NCBI GenBank assembly: GCA_050255815.1
Contig: JBLMVJ010000007.1
Coordinates: 1 to 48,965 of the forward strand
Source: JAGORM01 sp050255815
Lineage (GTDB): Bacteria > Patescibacteriota > Microgenomatia > Levybacterales > GWA1-39-11
Direction: 5' to 3'
DNA: 48,965 bases
A model generated the notes under the pieces. The model worked only from the letters and a program-made list of their open reading frames with translations. It was not told where the DNA came from and made no database searches. Of this stretch, positions 16,760 to 25,753 are shown piece by piece. The position numbers and the translations under genes were made by a program. Numbering within the stretch: position 1 is the first letter of the stretch; each line of letters starts with the position of its first letter.

Positions 16760-18901
16760 GTGGAAGATATTGAAAGCACGCCTTCTTTTCAGGTAGAGCC
16801 CTCAGGAGGCAGGAATTACCAGAGGACGGGAGCATTAGCAGGCCTTCTTACACTTATTATTTTTATTGCTGCAGGAAGCATTTTTCTTTTAAACAGGCCT
16901 CACAATACCAACCAGAACCCCCCTGCAACAGAAAACCCCCAGCAAAAGTTTATTGCCAACAGTACGTTAGTCTATGGATACTGGACAAAAACAGCGTCTA
17001 TTATTACCGCCCGGGACCTGTCTACTAATAAAGAAGCAGACCTTGCCGCTTTACCTAATAATATAAAGCATGTAAAAATAATATCCGGCAATAAACTCTT
17101 ATATCTGAATAACACGGACCAGCATGATTATGGAAAAGAGCTTGCTGAAAGAGACCTGGGTACTGGTGCTGACAGGACCGTACTTGCTGCTGACCCAAAT
17201 TTTGGCATAGATGATTATGTGGTTTCTCCCAATGGAGCATATGCTGCGGTTTGGATGATGGGAAGTGCTTCTGCAATTGCTGCAGGTGCCCCATCCCGGG
17301 TATATACAGTGAATGCACAAACAGGTGAGAAGCATTTGATTTACGATGAGAATTCTGCAAATGCAACGCCTATCCATTATCCTATTGCCATAACAAACAC
17401 CGGAGACCTATTCTCTGATAAATTTTTGCCCAACTCCGGAGCAGGATGGGCTTATGGCATGAGCTTTTCTGATGTTGCCGGTAATAACAAAAAAGATATA
17501 GACTCCATGAAGAATGGGACATATAGCTCCCAGCCTTCTGTTTCTCCAAATGGAAACATGATGGCTTTTGCCGGCTACAGCGGAACGGATGGGACCTTGG
17601 TAGAAAATGGGTTCAGGAAAGCCATGGTAAACCCTAATACCGTAGAAGTATTTGATTTGTCCTCTCAAACGCGTTTAAAGATAAGCACGCAGATAACAAC
17701 TGCCCTATATCCTTATGTGAGATGGGATAAAAATTCAGGGGCGCTTATATTTCAGGCTGTAGAAAAGCAGGGCGCAGGGGTGACCTCAGGCTTTTATGCC
17801 TACCAGCCAGGTTCAGGATCTATTGCAAAACTTCCTGATAATACACTCAATTTTTATGCGGTATTAGATGATAAAAATTATTTGTTTGGCCAGAATTTTC
17901 CGGGAGATTCCGGGGTAGGGAATCTGGGTGACCACTATAGCCAGGGGATAAACAAGCTGAATGTTTTCCATGCGGACACCGGTAAAGAGGATAACGTGGA
18001 GTTGAATATGGCGCCTATACAGCTCATTTCTGTTTTTCCCTCTAACTATTTTCCAATAGTTTCAGAAAAAGGCCAGCTTATAGCCTCATCAAAAGACCAG
18101 TTGCAGCTGGAGACGTTTGAGATTAAGCCTACACTGGCACCTAAAAGGGAAGAGCGGCAAAGCACTGTTCCTGAGACACCGTCTACTCCGGAGACGCCCT
18201 ATGTCCCTAAACCGCTTTGCAGGACTATTACCTACCCCCAGTGCAATTCACTCCTGGGTACTAATTATCCGCAAGACAAAGACATAGGAGACATAGGAGA
18301 TCCGGCATTTTCTGACTGTGTATGGAAGGCGCAGGCCCAGGGAGAGGCTAAAGAAACCTGTGAAGACAGTCCGCTTTATCTGTATGGGGCAGAGGGCACC
18401 AAGGTGAACGTATTCATAGATGCAGCCGTGAGCAATCCAAATATTTCCCTGACTAATAATATGCTACAGGCAACCCTTTTGGAGAACGGCACGTTTTCTG
18501 CAGGGGGCACTATAGCTGAAAGTTTAAGTTATGATTATGTTTCCCGGGTTAAGAATCTGCCAGCACCGGAAGACGGCGTTATGGTAAACACTAACAACAA
18601 ATATACGCAGATAGGAAGGCTTGCTGCAAAAATGGGGTTGAATGCCAGGGAAACTGCAGAGCTTCAGGGTTTTGCAATGGGTATAAGTTCTCCATACCTT
18701 TTTGTTTCATTTTTTGACCAGAAGACTTCCCAGGATATTCTTCCGTTATATTTTGATCCGCAGCCGGAAACATACAGGAATATTGTTTTTTACTTCAAGC
18801 CGCTGAATAAAATGCCTGATGTGCTGCCCAAATACCCCGTGATAACCCCAATTATAAGGACTGGCCTTACCGCTATAGAAATCAGCTACCACGTAGAGTG
18901 A
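16760..18901 (+). CDS. Membrane-anchored beta-propeller-like protein with YLYP-family C-terminus
   Basis: 713 residues, GTG start. One membrane segment at about 24-45 is followed by an outer region of TolB/WD-like blades (about 60-470; DYVVSPNGAYAAVW, QPSVSPNGNMMAFAGY). A Pro/Glu linker leads to a Cys-containing domain (about 485-713). That domain resembles the outer domain of the protein at 46517-47539: a YLY start (DSPLYLYGAEGTKVNVF), LSYDYVSRVKNLPAPEDGV, a helical GLNARETAELQGF stretch, PYLFVSFFDQ and a GLTAIEI end. I infer homology from this ordered match. Probably a surface-exposed binding protein. Confidence 0.7.
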   Translation: MEDIESTPSFQVEPSGGRNYQRTGALAGLLTLIIFIAAGSIFLLNRPHNTNQNPPATENPQQKFIANSTLVYGYWTKTASIITARDLSTNKEADLAALPNNIKHVKIISGNKLLYLNNTDQHDYGKELAERDLGTGADRTVLAADPNFGIDDYVVSPNGAYAAVWMMGSASAIAAGAPSRVYTVNAQTGEKHLIYDENSANATPIHYPIAITNTGDLFSDKFLPNSGAGWAYGMSFSDVAGNNKKDIDSMKNGTYSSQPSVSPNGNMMAFAGYSGTDGTLVENGFRKAMVNPNTVEVFDLSSQTRLKISTQITTALYPYVRWDKNSGALIFQAVEKQGAGVTSGFYAYQPGSGSIAKLPDNTLNFYAVLDDKNYLFGQNFPGDSGVGNLGDHYSQGINKLNVFHADTGKEDNVELNMAPIQLISVFPSNYFPIVSEKGQLIASSKDQLQLETFEIKPTLAPKREERQSTVPETPSTPETPYVPKPLCRTITYPQCNSLLGTNYPQDKDIGDIGDPAFSDCVWKAQAQGEAKETCEDSPLYLYGAEGTKVNVFIDAAVSNPNISLTNNMLQATLLENGTFSAGGTIAESLSYDYVSRVKNLPAPEDGVMVNTNNKYTQIGRLAAKMGLNARETAELQGFAMGISSPYLFVSFFDQKTSQDILPLYFDPQPETYRNIVFYFKPLNKMPDVLPKYPVITPIIRTGLTAIEISYHVE

Positions 18902-18914
18902 GAAGGAAAAAGTG

Positions 18915-18986
18915 AGGCATGGAGGGGAATCGAACCCCTGCATAAGAGTTTTGCAGACTCCCGTGTTACCTCTTCACCACCATGCC
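18915..18986 (-). tRNA. tRNA-Cys (GCA)
   Basis: A 72-base cloverleaf: acceptor GGCATGG / CCATGCC, 3-bp D stem (GTG / CAC), anticodon arm GGAGT-CTGCAAA-ACTCT with anticodon GCA, T arm AGGGG-TTCGATT-CCCCT, and discriminator T as expected for tRNA-Cys. CCA is not encoded. Confidence 0.97.
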
Positions 18987-19048
18987 AAATTCAGGCTTTA
19001 ATTGTACCAATAATAAGGCCCAAATTCTACTCAGTGATATAATAAGAT

Positions 19049-19201
19049 ATGTCAAAGGAGCGGCAGGTAGCATCAGAGGTATTAAAAAAAGGAGGCATAT
19101 TGGTTGCAGTCCTTTCAGCAGTGGTAGACAAATCGGCCGGTGTATTTGCAGGCATCCTCGCATATTTTATAGGGAGAGAAATCCAGCCAAAGGCGGTTTA
19201 A
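19049..19201 (+). CDS. Small membrane protein, 50 residues
   Basis: Open frame from ATG 19049 to TAA, reading MSKERQVASEVLKKGG, then a hydrophobic stretch (ILVAVLSAVVDKSAGVFAG ending in ILAYFIG) and REIQPKAV. It has one long or two short membrane helices. An extended -10 (TGA plus TATAAT, 19038-19043) lies 5 bases before the ATG, and the next gene starts 3 bases after the stop, which makes an operon likely. No family recognised. Confidence 0.65.
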   Translation: MSKERQVASEVLKKGGILVAVLSAVVDKSAGVFAGILAYFIGREIQPKAV

Positions 19202-19204
19202 TTT

Positions 19205-19579
19205 ATGGCGAACAAAAAAGAATTTTCCGATGAAGAGGTTTTTGAAGGAAAAGTCTATGAAGAAGATGATATCTCTGAAATAGACCGGGAAATTATTGCC
19301 GGGGAATGGGAAAATCTGACAAATAATGAAACATACAGAAAACGTTCCAGATCCGGGAGAATTATTGCTATGCATCAGGCAATCAGCAATAGGATTAAAC
19401 AGCTTGAGAAGTTATTTTATCAGTTGGTTAGAGACCACCCTGAAAAAAGTGAAAAGATGCTTGCCCGGATAAAAAGATTGCGTTTTCTTCAACAATACCT
19501 CTTGCAGGCTTACGCTTGGGAAGAACAGGGAGAGTTATATTCCCACCCCATTCCGGAAGAACTGGAAGGCCTCATTTAA
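19205..19579 (+). CDS. Hypothetical acidic/helical protein, 124 residues
   Basis: Not recognised. An acidic N-terminal third (SDEEVFEGKVYEEDDISEID) is followed by a mostly helical, basic middle (RKRSRSGRIIAMHQAISNRIKQLEKLFYQLV) with coiled-coil character. No signal or membrane segment. It lies 3 bases downstream of the 50-residue membrane peptide and is probably co-transcribed, so the pair may work together at the membrane. Confidence 0.65.
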   Translation: MANKKEFSDEEVFEGKVYEEDDISEIDREIIAGEWENLTNNETYRKRSRSGRIIAMHQAISNRIKQLEKLFYQLVRDHPEKSEKMLARIKRLRFLQQYLLQAYAWEEQGELYSHPIPEELEGLI

Positions 19580-19823
19580 ACTCTTGCATTATATTGACTT
19601 CCTGATGTGGGTATGGTGTACTGGAATGGTACCTGATTTAGCAGGAATTTTATGTTGTCTACTGCCCAAAAAACCTTTTATTTTTCCCTCGGATTACCAT
19701 TGGTTGCACCTACTGCTCAGAAAGCATGAGATACCCCTTGTTTTTAAACTAACATTCAGGTTTATACTCAAAATAACATCTAATTCTCATAAATTATTTT
19801 GAGTGCTACTAGGTTAATGAGAG
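19580..19823. other. Spacer without recognised gene
   Basis: About 240 bases. A 72-codon open frame exists, but its composition (Trp, Cys, Phe and His-rich) and lack of start signals argue against coding. TCAAAATAAC ... TTATTTTGAG (about 19769-19803) can form a stem. I see nothing else. Confidence 0.5.
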
Positions 19824-19853
19824 TTGTGTAAACTCGAGTTAGACTAGTATAAT
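19824..19853 (+). promoter_or_regulatory. Promoter of the autoinducer-synthase-like gene
   Basis: TTGTGT (19824-19829), an 18-base spacer and TATAAT (19848-19853). The spacer contains the perfect palindrome AACTCGAGTT (19831-19840), a possible operator. The predicted leader is about 14 bases. Confidence 0.6.
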
Positions 19854-19873
19854 ATGGAGATTAAATTTTAACT

Positions 19874-20965
19874 ATGTTGCCTGCGGAACGGAATGATTTT
19901 GCAAGAATTGTGGAGTTGAGGGAAAGCCTTCCCCGGCCTGTGCATACAGAAAAAATAGCGGGTGGAAATTTTTCTCTGTACCGCGCAAAAGAACTGTTTG
20001 TTCCAGAATGGGGAAATTTTGCGGCACAGGCACTGGTGACTGAAGCAAGAAAAAGTTACCAGCTATATGGTGATATTCCTTTATTAGACCGCTTTGACCA
20101 AAAAGCTGCCGTATATCTTACCCAGGTTACTTTTCAGGATGATAAGGAAAGGCCGGCAAATGAGTGGTTTACCGTTAGGTTTGTCCCGGGGGAAGGAGAA
20201 CCTTACAGCTCTGAAGATCTGGAGTTTTATAGTTTTTCAGAGGAAGGGAATATGCATAGTGTAAAAAAAGCCATGGTAGAAAGGCTCCCCCAGGTAGCAG
20301 GTTTTTCTGAAGAAGATTTACTATCTAAAACAGCGGCAGTTTCCCGTTTAGGTGCAGTAAGAGGCTATTATGATAACGGAGATGAAATGGAAAGCGCGGG
20401 CCGGGGTTCAAAATATGTAGGCATCAGCTTTGCCCTTATGAACATGCAGTTCTTAAAAGATGCCAGGCATTTTATGGACGTTCGGCTTATGACCTCTCAA
20501 ATCCACGATTCTTTACGGAGAGTCTTGTCTTACCCGCCGCTTTCCGGGAAGTATTCCATGCCGTTTACTCCGGGTTATAACATGCTGAGGGTGGAGCCGG
20601 AGGCAATCAGGGTAGATAGAACCAACCCTGATGTATATGCAAAAGATTTCCCATCATATTTTTATGACCTGGGATCCCTGGGAGCAGCTTTTAGGAATTT
20701 TATCCGGGATGGGAGCCTGAGCTATGAGGATGCATTGCGCTACATCCCACAGCAGGTGTTGGACAGGGATGTCAAGAGGCCTGCCATTAATCTTTTCCGC
20801 AATGCCGGGAAACTACTAGGCCAATTATCTAATGAACAGTTGGATGTTATTGATAAAACAGTTCCTGACGCAACAGAGTTGTGCATTATGGATGCCGGTG
20901 ACTGGAAGCGCGGCGCTGAGCAGATGATAACCGCGGCAAAGACAGGTCAGACTGCGGCAGCCTGA
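19874..20965 (+). CDS. Putative GNAT / autoinducer-synthase-like protein
   Basis: 363 residues, soluble. The segment at about 60-115 (PLLDRFDQKAAVYL ... EWFTVRFVPG ... EDLEFYSF) resembles the core of LuxI-type acyl-homoserine-lactone synthases and related N-acyl amino acid synthases: a D-x-x-D turn, a strand ending in YL, then a strand with Arg. The remainder (about 150-360) is helical and unrecognised. It is followed 45 bases downstream by a ThiF/E1-like gene, which is followed by a convergent nitroreductase-like gene. Family placement is a remote-similarity inference and needs a profile search. Confidence 0.45.
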   Translation: MLPAERNDFARIVELRESLPRPVHTEKIAGGNFSLYRAKELFVPEWGNFAAQALVTEARKSYQLYGDIPLLDRFDQKAAVYLTQVTFQDDKERPANEWFTVRFVPGEGEPYSSEDLEFYSFSEEGNMHSVKKAMVERLPQVAGFSEEDLLSKTAAVSRLGAVRGYYDNGDEMESAGRGSKYVGISFALMNMQFLKDARHFMDVRLMTSQIHDSLRRVLSYPPLSGKYSMPFTPGYNMLRVEPEAIRVDRTNPDVYAKDFPSYFYDLGSLGAAFRNFIRDGSLSYEDALRYIPQQVLDRDVKRPAINLFRNAGKLLGQLSNEQLDVIDKTVPDATELCIMDAGDWKRGAEQMITAAKTGQTAAA

Positions 20966-21010
20966 ATATGTACCAGTTGATATTTGTGCTTGTGGTATAA
21001 TGCAAAAATT

Positions 21011-22279
21011 ATGCCGGTAATTGAAGCTAGACCCCCTTCTCCTGAAGATCCCAGAAGAACGGAATCGCCAAAATTATTTGATGTCAGAAGTGCTTTAGAA
21101 AGCGGAATGATTACGTATAGGCCAGATAATGGATACGCTTTTTTACGGGCTCCGGAAATGACTGGCGTAAAAGTACTTCCCATTTCTCCTGAAAGGCAAG
21201 TTACTGTCACCGGAGCTACCTACGAAGGTTTAGTAAGCACATTATCTAGAACCTCAAATTCACCTAAAATGGAAGACGGGAAAACTCTTAAAGAATTCGT
21301 GGACACCGAATATGAAAAATATGGGGAGGCGCTGATGGAAGCAGTAGGTAGGGGTTTTCCAGTCCCTCTTATAGGTAATTTTTTATACGACCCCTTAGGA
21401 CAGCAGCTTCTTGCTCTTGCACCGGAAAAAATCCACAGGCTTTCTTTAGCTACCAGCAACTCTTTATATAAGGATCCACAAGGGCGTTCCCTAGCGCAAA
21501 TATGGGAAGTGTTTGACAAAGCAAGAGTTTCAATTGCTGGCATGAGCGTGGGGAGCAATGTTATGGAAGGAATCGTGAGAAATATTGGGCCAAAACAGCT
21601 CACTGTAGCAGATTTGGACGTAACAGACCCGGGTAACATAAAGCGGATGAATAGGGCAGATATCAGATTTTTAGCAGAACCCCATGCTATGAGGAGCCAA
21701 ATGATGGATCCTTTTGACCAGCCCAGGCCTAAGAAAGTGGACATGGAAGCGAGTGCAATAATGAGGGTGGATCCTTATATGAAATTGCGAGTGATAAGGG
21801 AAGGTGTTTCACGGGCAAACATTGAGGACTTTTTACATGATTCAGATCTGGTAGTAGAGGTAATAGATGATATTGACTACAAAATAATGATTCGGGAGGA
21901 GGCAAGAAAGAGAGGTATTGCTGTATTTATGCCATCAGATGTGGACGGGAGAGTATTTGGAGACTATTATGGTTACCATGAAGACAGGAGCCTTCCTTTA
22001 GTACATGGGTTAACTGATAATGAAGTATTTGCTCTTTTAGAGAAAAAAAGGAAAAGTGACCGGTCAGCTATGGGTCCGGTATTCAAAGCATTCATAGGGG
22101 AAGAGGTAGCTGATGGGCCATTTGGTATGTATTTAGATGGGGTAGGGGAATTTGCTACTTCAAGTATTCCACAGCATGGTGCCACTGCCTTGGCTGCTGG
22201 ATACGTAGCAGCTCGGGTGGTTGAAGATTTTTATCTAGGAAAACCAATTCCCCGCAGGTTCGTTCTGAAGCCGTATTAA
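21011..22279 (+). CDS. ThiF/E1-like adenylyltransferase without cysteine
   Basis: 422 residues. A Rossmann-type core at about 170-300 has the nucleotide loop (SIAGMSVGSNVMEG), the acidic strand and Asn/Arg motif of the ThiF-MoeB-E1 family (TVADLDVTDPGNIKRMNR) and the later DSDLVVEVIDDIDYKIMIRE region. Such enzymes adenylate a carboxyl terminus or amino acid. From the chosen start no cysteine is present, so neither the catalytic thiol nor a Cys4 zinc site exists. The frame is open to a TTG at 20984, but an extended -10 (TGG plus TATAAT, 20996-21001) lies between, so ATG 21011 is preferred. It is flanked by a GNAT-like and a nitroreductase-like gene. Confidence 0.8.
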   Translation: MPVIEARPPSPEDPRRTESPKLFDVRSALESGMITYRPDNGYAFLRAPEMTGVKVLPISPERQVTVTGATYEGLVSTLSRTSNSPKMEDGKTLKEFVDTEYEKYGEALMEAVGRGFPVPLIGNFLYDPLGQQLLALAPEKIHRLSLATSNSLYKDPQGRSLAQIWEVFDKARVSIAGMSVGSNVMEGIVRNIGPKQLTVADLDVTDPGNIKRMNRADIRFLAEPHAMRSQMMDPFDQPRPKKVDMEASAIMRVDPYMKLRVIREGVSRANIEDFLHDSDLVVEVIDDIDYKIMIREEARKRGIAVFMPSDVDGRVFGDYYGYHEDRSLPLVHGLTDNEVFALLEKKRKSDRSAMGPVFKAFIGEEVADGPFGMYLDGVGEFATSSIPQHGATALAAGYVAARVVEDFYLGKPIPRRFVLKPY

Positions 22280-23412
22280 ACCAGAAGTTCCTGAAGCTGT
22301 GGGCGGACTGAGTGAGGCCGTGTTCTGTCCTCTTCATACACAGGCTTACCAATCCTAAAAACTGACATAAGATGGTCTCCGGTCTTAAGATAAGTTCTTT
22401 TTAACATTTCAGATATGAACCATATAGCCTTAAAACTAGTTTCCGTAAGGGCAGCATGGACGGCGATAGAAAAATCATCTTCATAAAGCGATAGGCCAAT
22501 TTGCTGAAAAGCCCTACCCACGTTTATTCTAGACGTTATATCATCTTTTTTTGCGGTTATAATTCCTACTGCCGATGCCTTATCAATACCTTCCCTCCCA
22601 ATTTTTGCAAATCCGGCTATTTCATCCGGCAGTAGTTGTCTTTCACCCCTTAATCCTCTGGCAAAATCTTGCGAAGGTTTCCTTTCTTCAGTGTCTACCA
22701 TGCCAAAATCTTCACCCCTCATGCCTCTGGTTATATCAAATTCATCATTAGCATGGAACCATTCAGCTAGCTCTTTCCTAAACTCCGGCATATCCATAAC
22801 AGAACCATCTGCTTGCTGTTGGAATTTTCCAAACATTTGGATCATACCCCTGCTGTTCATGAGGTGCAAATGCAGCCCGTCAAAGTCACCTACAGCAGTT
22901 GTTATTCTACTTCTTAAAGCATCTGGAAGAGGGACCCTTTCATCATATATTGCCCTGTTTACGCGTCTTGCCTTCATAGTTTCAAGCCTGTATTTATCAA
23001 ACGTATGAGAAGCAGTGGCTTCTGCAGTTATTGCCACCATAGGAACTAATCCTATGCCAGGTAATGTGTTTTTAGTATCCTTTTCCAATATAGTGACTTG
23101 AGGATCCATTCCGTATGCTTTTGCAGCCTCTACAATATTTTCAGTAGCACAACCTATGCTGATTGCTGCTTGACGTCCTTCCCTGTCTGATGTAGGGAGA
23201 ACTAAAGCACGGTCTAAAAATACCCCAACACCTTTTTCTGTTACCCTAAATCTTTGTGGTACCGTATTATGGCTGGTAGGAGCAAGAACGCCAAATTCAG
23301 TTAAATAGGTCCACTTTTCTTGTGGAGGAAGTTTTGAGAGGTCAGAAGGTACAATAAGATTTTTATTCCAAACCGCCATTCCAGGCATTTGTGCTGCTTC
23401 AGGTCTTGCCAT
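22276..23412 (-). CDS. Nitroreductase-like flavoprotein
   Basis: 378 residues from the preferred start. It has the two-half look of large nitroreductase-fold proteins: LAPTSHNTVPQRFRV near the N-terminus (FMN contact region), SIGCATENIVEAAKAYG, a second helix pair with RVNRAIYDERVPLPD, and a C-terminal FRIGKP motif. Members oxidise or reduce small molecules or peptides with FMN. The frame is open 12 codons further to 23448. However, a promoter (ATGACA, 17 bases, TGG-extended TACTAT) lies in that stretch and ends 7 bases before ATG 23412. It converges with, and overlaps by 4 bases, the ThiF-like gene. Confidence 0.75.
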   Translation of the reverse strand: MARPEAAQMPGMAVWNKNLIVPSDLSKLPPQEKWTYLTEFGVLAPTSHNTVPQRFRVTEKGVGVFLDRALVLPTSDREGRQAAISIGCATENIVEAAKAYGMDPQVTILEKDTKNTLPGIGLVPMVAITAEATASHTFDKYRLETMKARRVNRAIYDERVPLPDALRSRITTAVGDFDGLHLHLMNSRGMIQMFGKFQQQADGSVMDMPEFRKELAEWFHANDEFDITRGMRGEDFGMVDTEERKPSQDFARGLRGERQLLPDEIAGFAKIGREGIDKASAVGIITAKKDDITSRINVGRAFQQIGLSLYEDDFSIAVHAALTETSFKAIWFISEMLKRTYLKTGDHLMSVFRIGKPVYEEDRTRPHSVRPQLQELLV

Positions 23413-23419
23413 AGTGCAT

Positions 23420-23448
23420 ATAGTACCATAGGAGCTGTGTATTGTCAT
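23420..23448 (-). promoter_or_regulatory. Promoter of the nitroreductase-like gene
   Basis: On the minus strand ATGACA (23448-23443), a 17-base spacer and TACTAT (23425-23420) with TGG before it. Its -35 box touches the -35 box of the divergent kinase promoter (23448-23453). Confidence 0.6.
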
Positions 23449-23476
23449 TGCTTTTTTCTGCGCCTGTTCCTACAAT
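23448..23476 (+). promoter_or_regulatory. Promoter of the sensor kinase gene
   Basis: TTGCTT (23448-23453), a 17-base spacer and TACAAT (23471-23476), 9 bases before ATG 23486. Back-to-back with the nitroreductase promoter. Confidence 0.6.
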
Positions 23477-23485
23477 TAAAAAGGT

Positions 23486-25636
23486 ATGTATTTTGAACTT
23501 ATTGTTACCCTCCTTACCTTTTTCCTCATGACATTTCTGGGCCTCATGGTATTTTTACGCAATACTAAAAACTGGACAGGACGTTTTTTTTTCTTCCTTA
23601 CTATTGCTATAGACCTGTATCTTCTTACAAATTTCATCTCCCTGAACCCTCCGGATGCTGAAGCGCAAACCCAACTATTCTGGATCAGGGTAGTTATGTC
23701 AGGAGGGTCTTTCCTGGGGCCTTCGTTATTTTTACTGGCCTACAATTTCCCCAAAGAAAAACTCATTTTAAAGCCATATAAGATTGTGCTGTTGCTCCTT
23801 TTTGCCAGCACATCAGCAGTCCTTTCCCTGGCCCCATTTGGAGTATTTACCGGTATTAATTATCCCGGGGGAAAGCCTTCTCCTATTCCTGGCCCGGCCA
23901 TGCCTATCTTTGCGTTAGATTTTGGCGGATTATTCCTGGTTTCATTTATCATGTTATTGCTGAAATACCGCAAGGCAAAAGGCATAGAGCGGTTGCAGCT
24001 TTCTTACTTTTTACTAGGCGTTTTAGGAACCTTTACCATCATGTTATTCTCTACCACTTTTTTTGTGGTAGTCCTAAAAAACTCTGACTTTGTTTTTCTG
24101 GGTCCTGTTTCTGCACTCATCATGATCACCTGTGTGGCATATTCCATAGCACGCCACCGTATGCTGAATATCCACATGCTGGTTGCCCGTTCTGTAGTGT
24201 ATGCCATGCTTCTTTTGGTGACTGTATGTGTATACGGGATTTTAGTTTTGTGGTTGGGGAATTCCTTCCTGGGCTTTCATGCTACGTTTTTGCAGAGCTT
24301 TACCGTTATTGCCATTATCCTTTTTTCTGCGCTTACCTTCCAGACATTGAAAGAATACCTAAAAAGGGTAACCGGCAGATACCTCTATAAGACTGAGTAT
24401 GTCCCCGCCCAGCTTCTTTTTGAACTGAATAATATTATGGCAAAAACTATAGACATAGAAGTCCTTATGAATAAGGCCCTTTTGGAAATTCTCAATGGCA
24501 TGCACCTGACCCATGGGGGCATTTTTATCTTTCATGACAAGGATGCTATTTATAAAAAGAAACTGGTTGGGTTTTCAGAAGAAAACCCCTATGACGTGAA
24601 TACCCTGGTGTATCTGGTGGAAGACCGTAAGACCATCATTCTGGATGAAGAAAAAGATGCAGCTGTGCGTTCCGTAATGGAACGGCATAAGGTGGCCATT
24701 TGTCTTCCTATTGCTGATGAAATTTTACATGGGGCAATCCTTTTGGGGGAGAAGAAAAATGGGGAAATATTCACAGAAGATGATATCCAATTTTTGGAGA
24801 CATTCAGGCCTGTTTTTGCAGTGGCAGTAGAAAATGCCAAATCCTTTGAAGAGATTAAAAAGTTTAATGAAACATTAAAGCTAAAGGTAGCGGATGAGAC
24901 GAAAAGCCTACGGCAAGCAAATGAGCATTTGAAAGAGCTGGACAAACTGAAGGATGATTTTGTAGCTATAGCATCCCATGAGCTTCGTACCCCTATGACG
25001 GTGATCCGTGGGAATTTGTGGATGGTATTACAGGAAGAGAAAAAGCTGCCTGAAAAATCTGCGGAACGGTTGAAAGTTTCTTTAGAGTCTACTGAACATC
25101 TCATCTCATTAGTAAATGACATTCTGGACGTTTCAGCTATTGAAGGAAAGCGGATTAAGCTGTCACCTGCTACTTTTGATATGGCAGTATTAGTGAAAGA
25201 AGTAACGGATGAAGTGGCAGCCCTGGCAAAGGAAAAAAAGATTTCCCTGGAAGATAAAGTAGATGGTAAGGTAACGGTTTATGCAGACCAGGACCGGGTG
25301 AGACAGGTTATTATGAACCTTATGGGAAATGCACTGAAATTTTTAGGTGAAGACGGAAAGATTGTTATTACTGCTGAAAAAGACGGGAAGTTTGTGAAAA
25401 CGTCTGTGACGGATACCGGCCCCGGGATTAAAAAAGAAGACCTGGAACGGCTGTTTACCAAGTTTGGCAAACTGGAGACAGACTTTAGTAAAGTCTCAAA
25501 CACTAAAGGTGCCGGATTGGGGCTTTATATCAGCAAAAATTTAGTGCAACTCTCGGGAGGAAAGATAGAAGTGAGTTCAAAAGTAGGGGAAGGAACTACC
25601 TTTTCATTTACCTTGCCAATTGACAGGGGGAAGTAG
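23486..25636 (+). CDS. Membrane sensor histidine kinase, orphan
   Basis: 716 residues. Seven or eight membrane helices (about 1-285) form the sensor. A GAF-like domain (about 305-455; CLPIADEILHGAILLGEKK) is followed by a short coiled coil. The dimerisation domain carries the phosphorylated His in IASHELRTPM (His about 498). The ATP-binding domain has the N box (QVIMNLMGNALKF), G1 (DTGPGI), F box (LFTKFGK) and G2 (GAGLGLYISK). All catalytic motifs are intact. No response regulator is adjacent, so its partner is elsewhere. It is divergent from the nitroreductase-like gene with touching promoters, which may link their expression. Confidence 0.92.
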   Translation: MYFELIVTLLTFFLMTFLGLMVFLRNTKNWTGRFFFFLTIAIDLYLLTNFISLNPPDAEAQTQLFWIRVVMSGGSFLGPSLFLLAYNFPKEKLILKPYKIVLLLLFASTSAVLSLAPFGVFTGINYPGGKPSPIPGPAMPIFALDFGGLFLVSFIMLLLKYRKAKGIERLQLSYFLLGVLGTFTIMLFSTTFFVVVLKNSDFVFLGPVSALIMITCVAYSIARHRMLNIHMLVARSVVYAMLLLVTVCVYGILVLWLGNSFLGFHATFLQSFTVIAIILFSALTFQTLKEYLKRVTGRYLYKTEYVPAQLLFELNNIMAKTIDIEVLMNKALLEILNGMHLTHGGIFIFHDKDAIYKKKLVGFSEENPYDVNTLVYLVEDRKTIILDEEKDAAVRSVMERHKVAICLPIADEILHGAILLGEKKNGEIFTEDDIQFLETFRPVFAVAVENAKSFEEIKKFNETLKLKVADETKSLRQANEHLKELDKLKDDFVAIASHELRTPMTVIRGNLWMVLQEEKKLPEKSAERLKVSLESTEHLISLVNDILDVSAIEGKRIKLSPATFDMAVLVKEVTDEVAALAKEKKISLEDKVDGKVTVYADQDRVRQVIMNLMGNALKFLGEDGKIVITAEKDGKFVKTSVTDTGPGIKKEDLERLFTKFGKLETDFSKVSNTKGAGLGLYISKNLVQLSGGKIEVSSKVGEGTTFSFTLPIDRGK

Positions 25637-25753
25637 CTTGAGAGTGAGAATATTTGGTTGATAAGATAGTGCTTATAGAAGTAGTAGCTATGGTGAAAGA
25701 AATCCTGGCAGGCTACACCCGCAACGAAGTACTAAAAGAGAGTTTAAAAACGG

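Noticed and set aside
19584..19802. 72-codon frame after the 124-residue gene
   Set aside because: Unusual composition (many Trp, His, Phe, Cys), no promoter or ribosome site, no domain.
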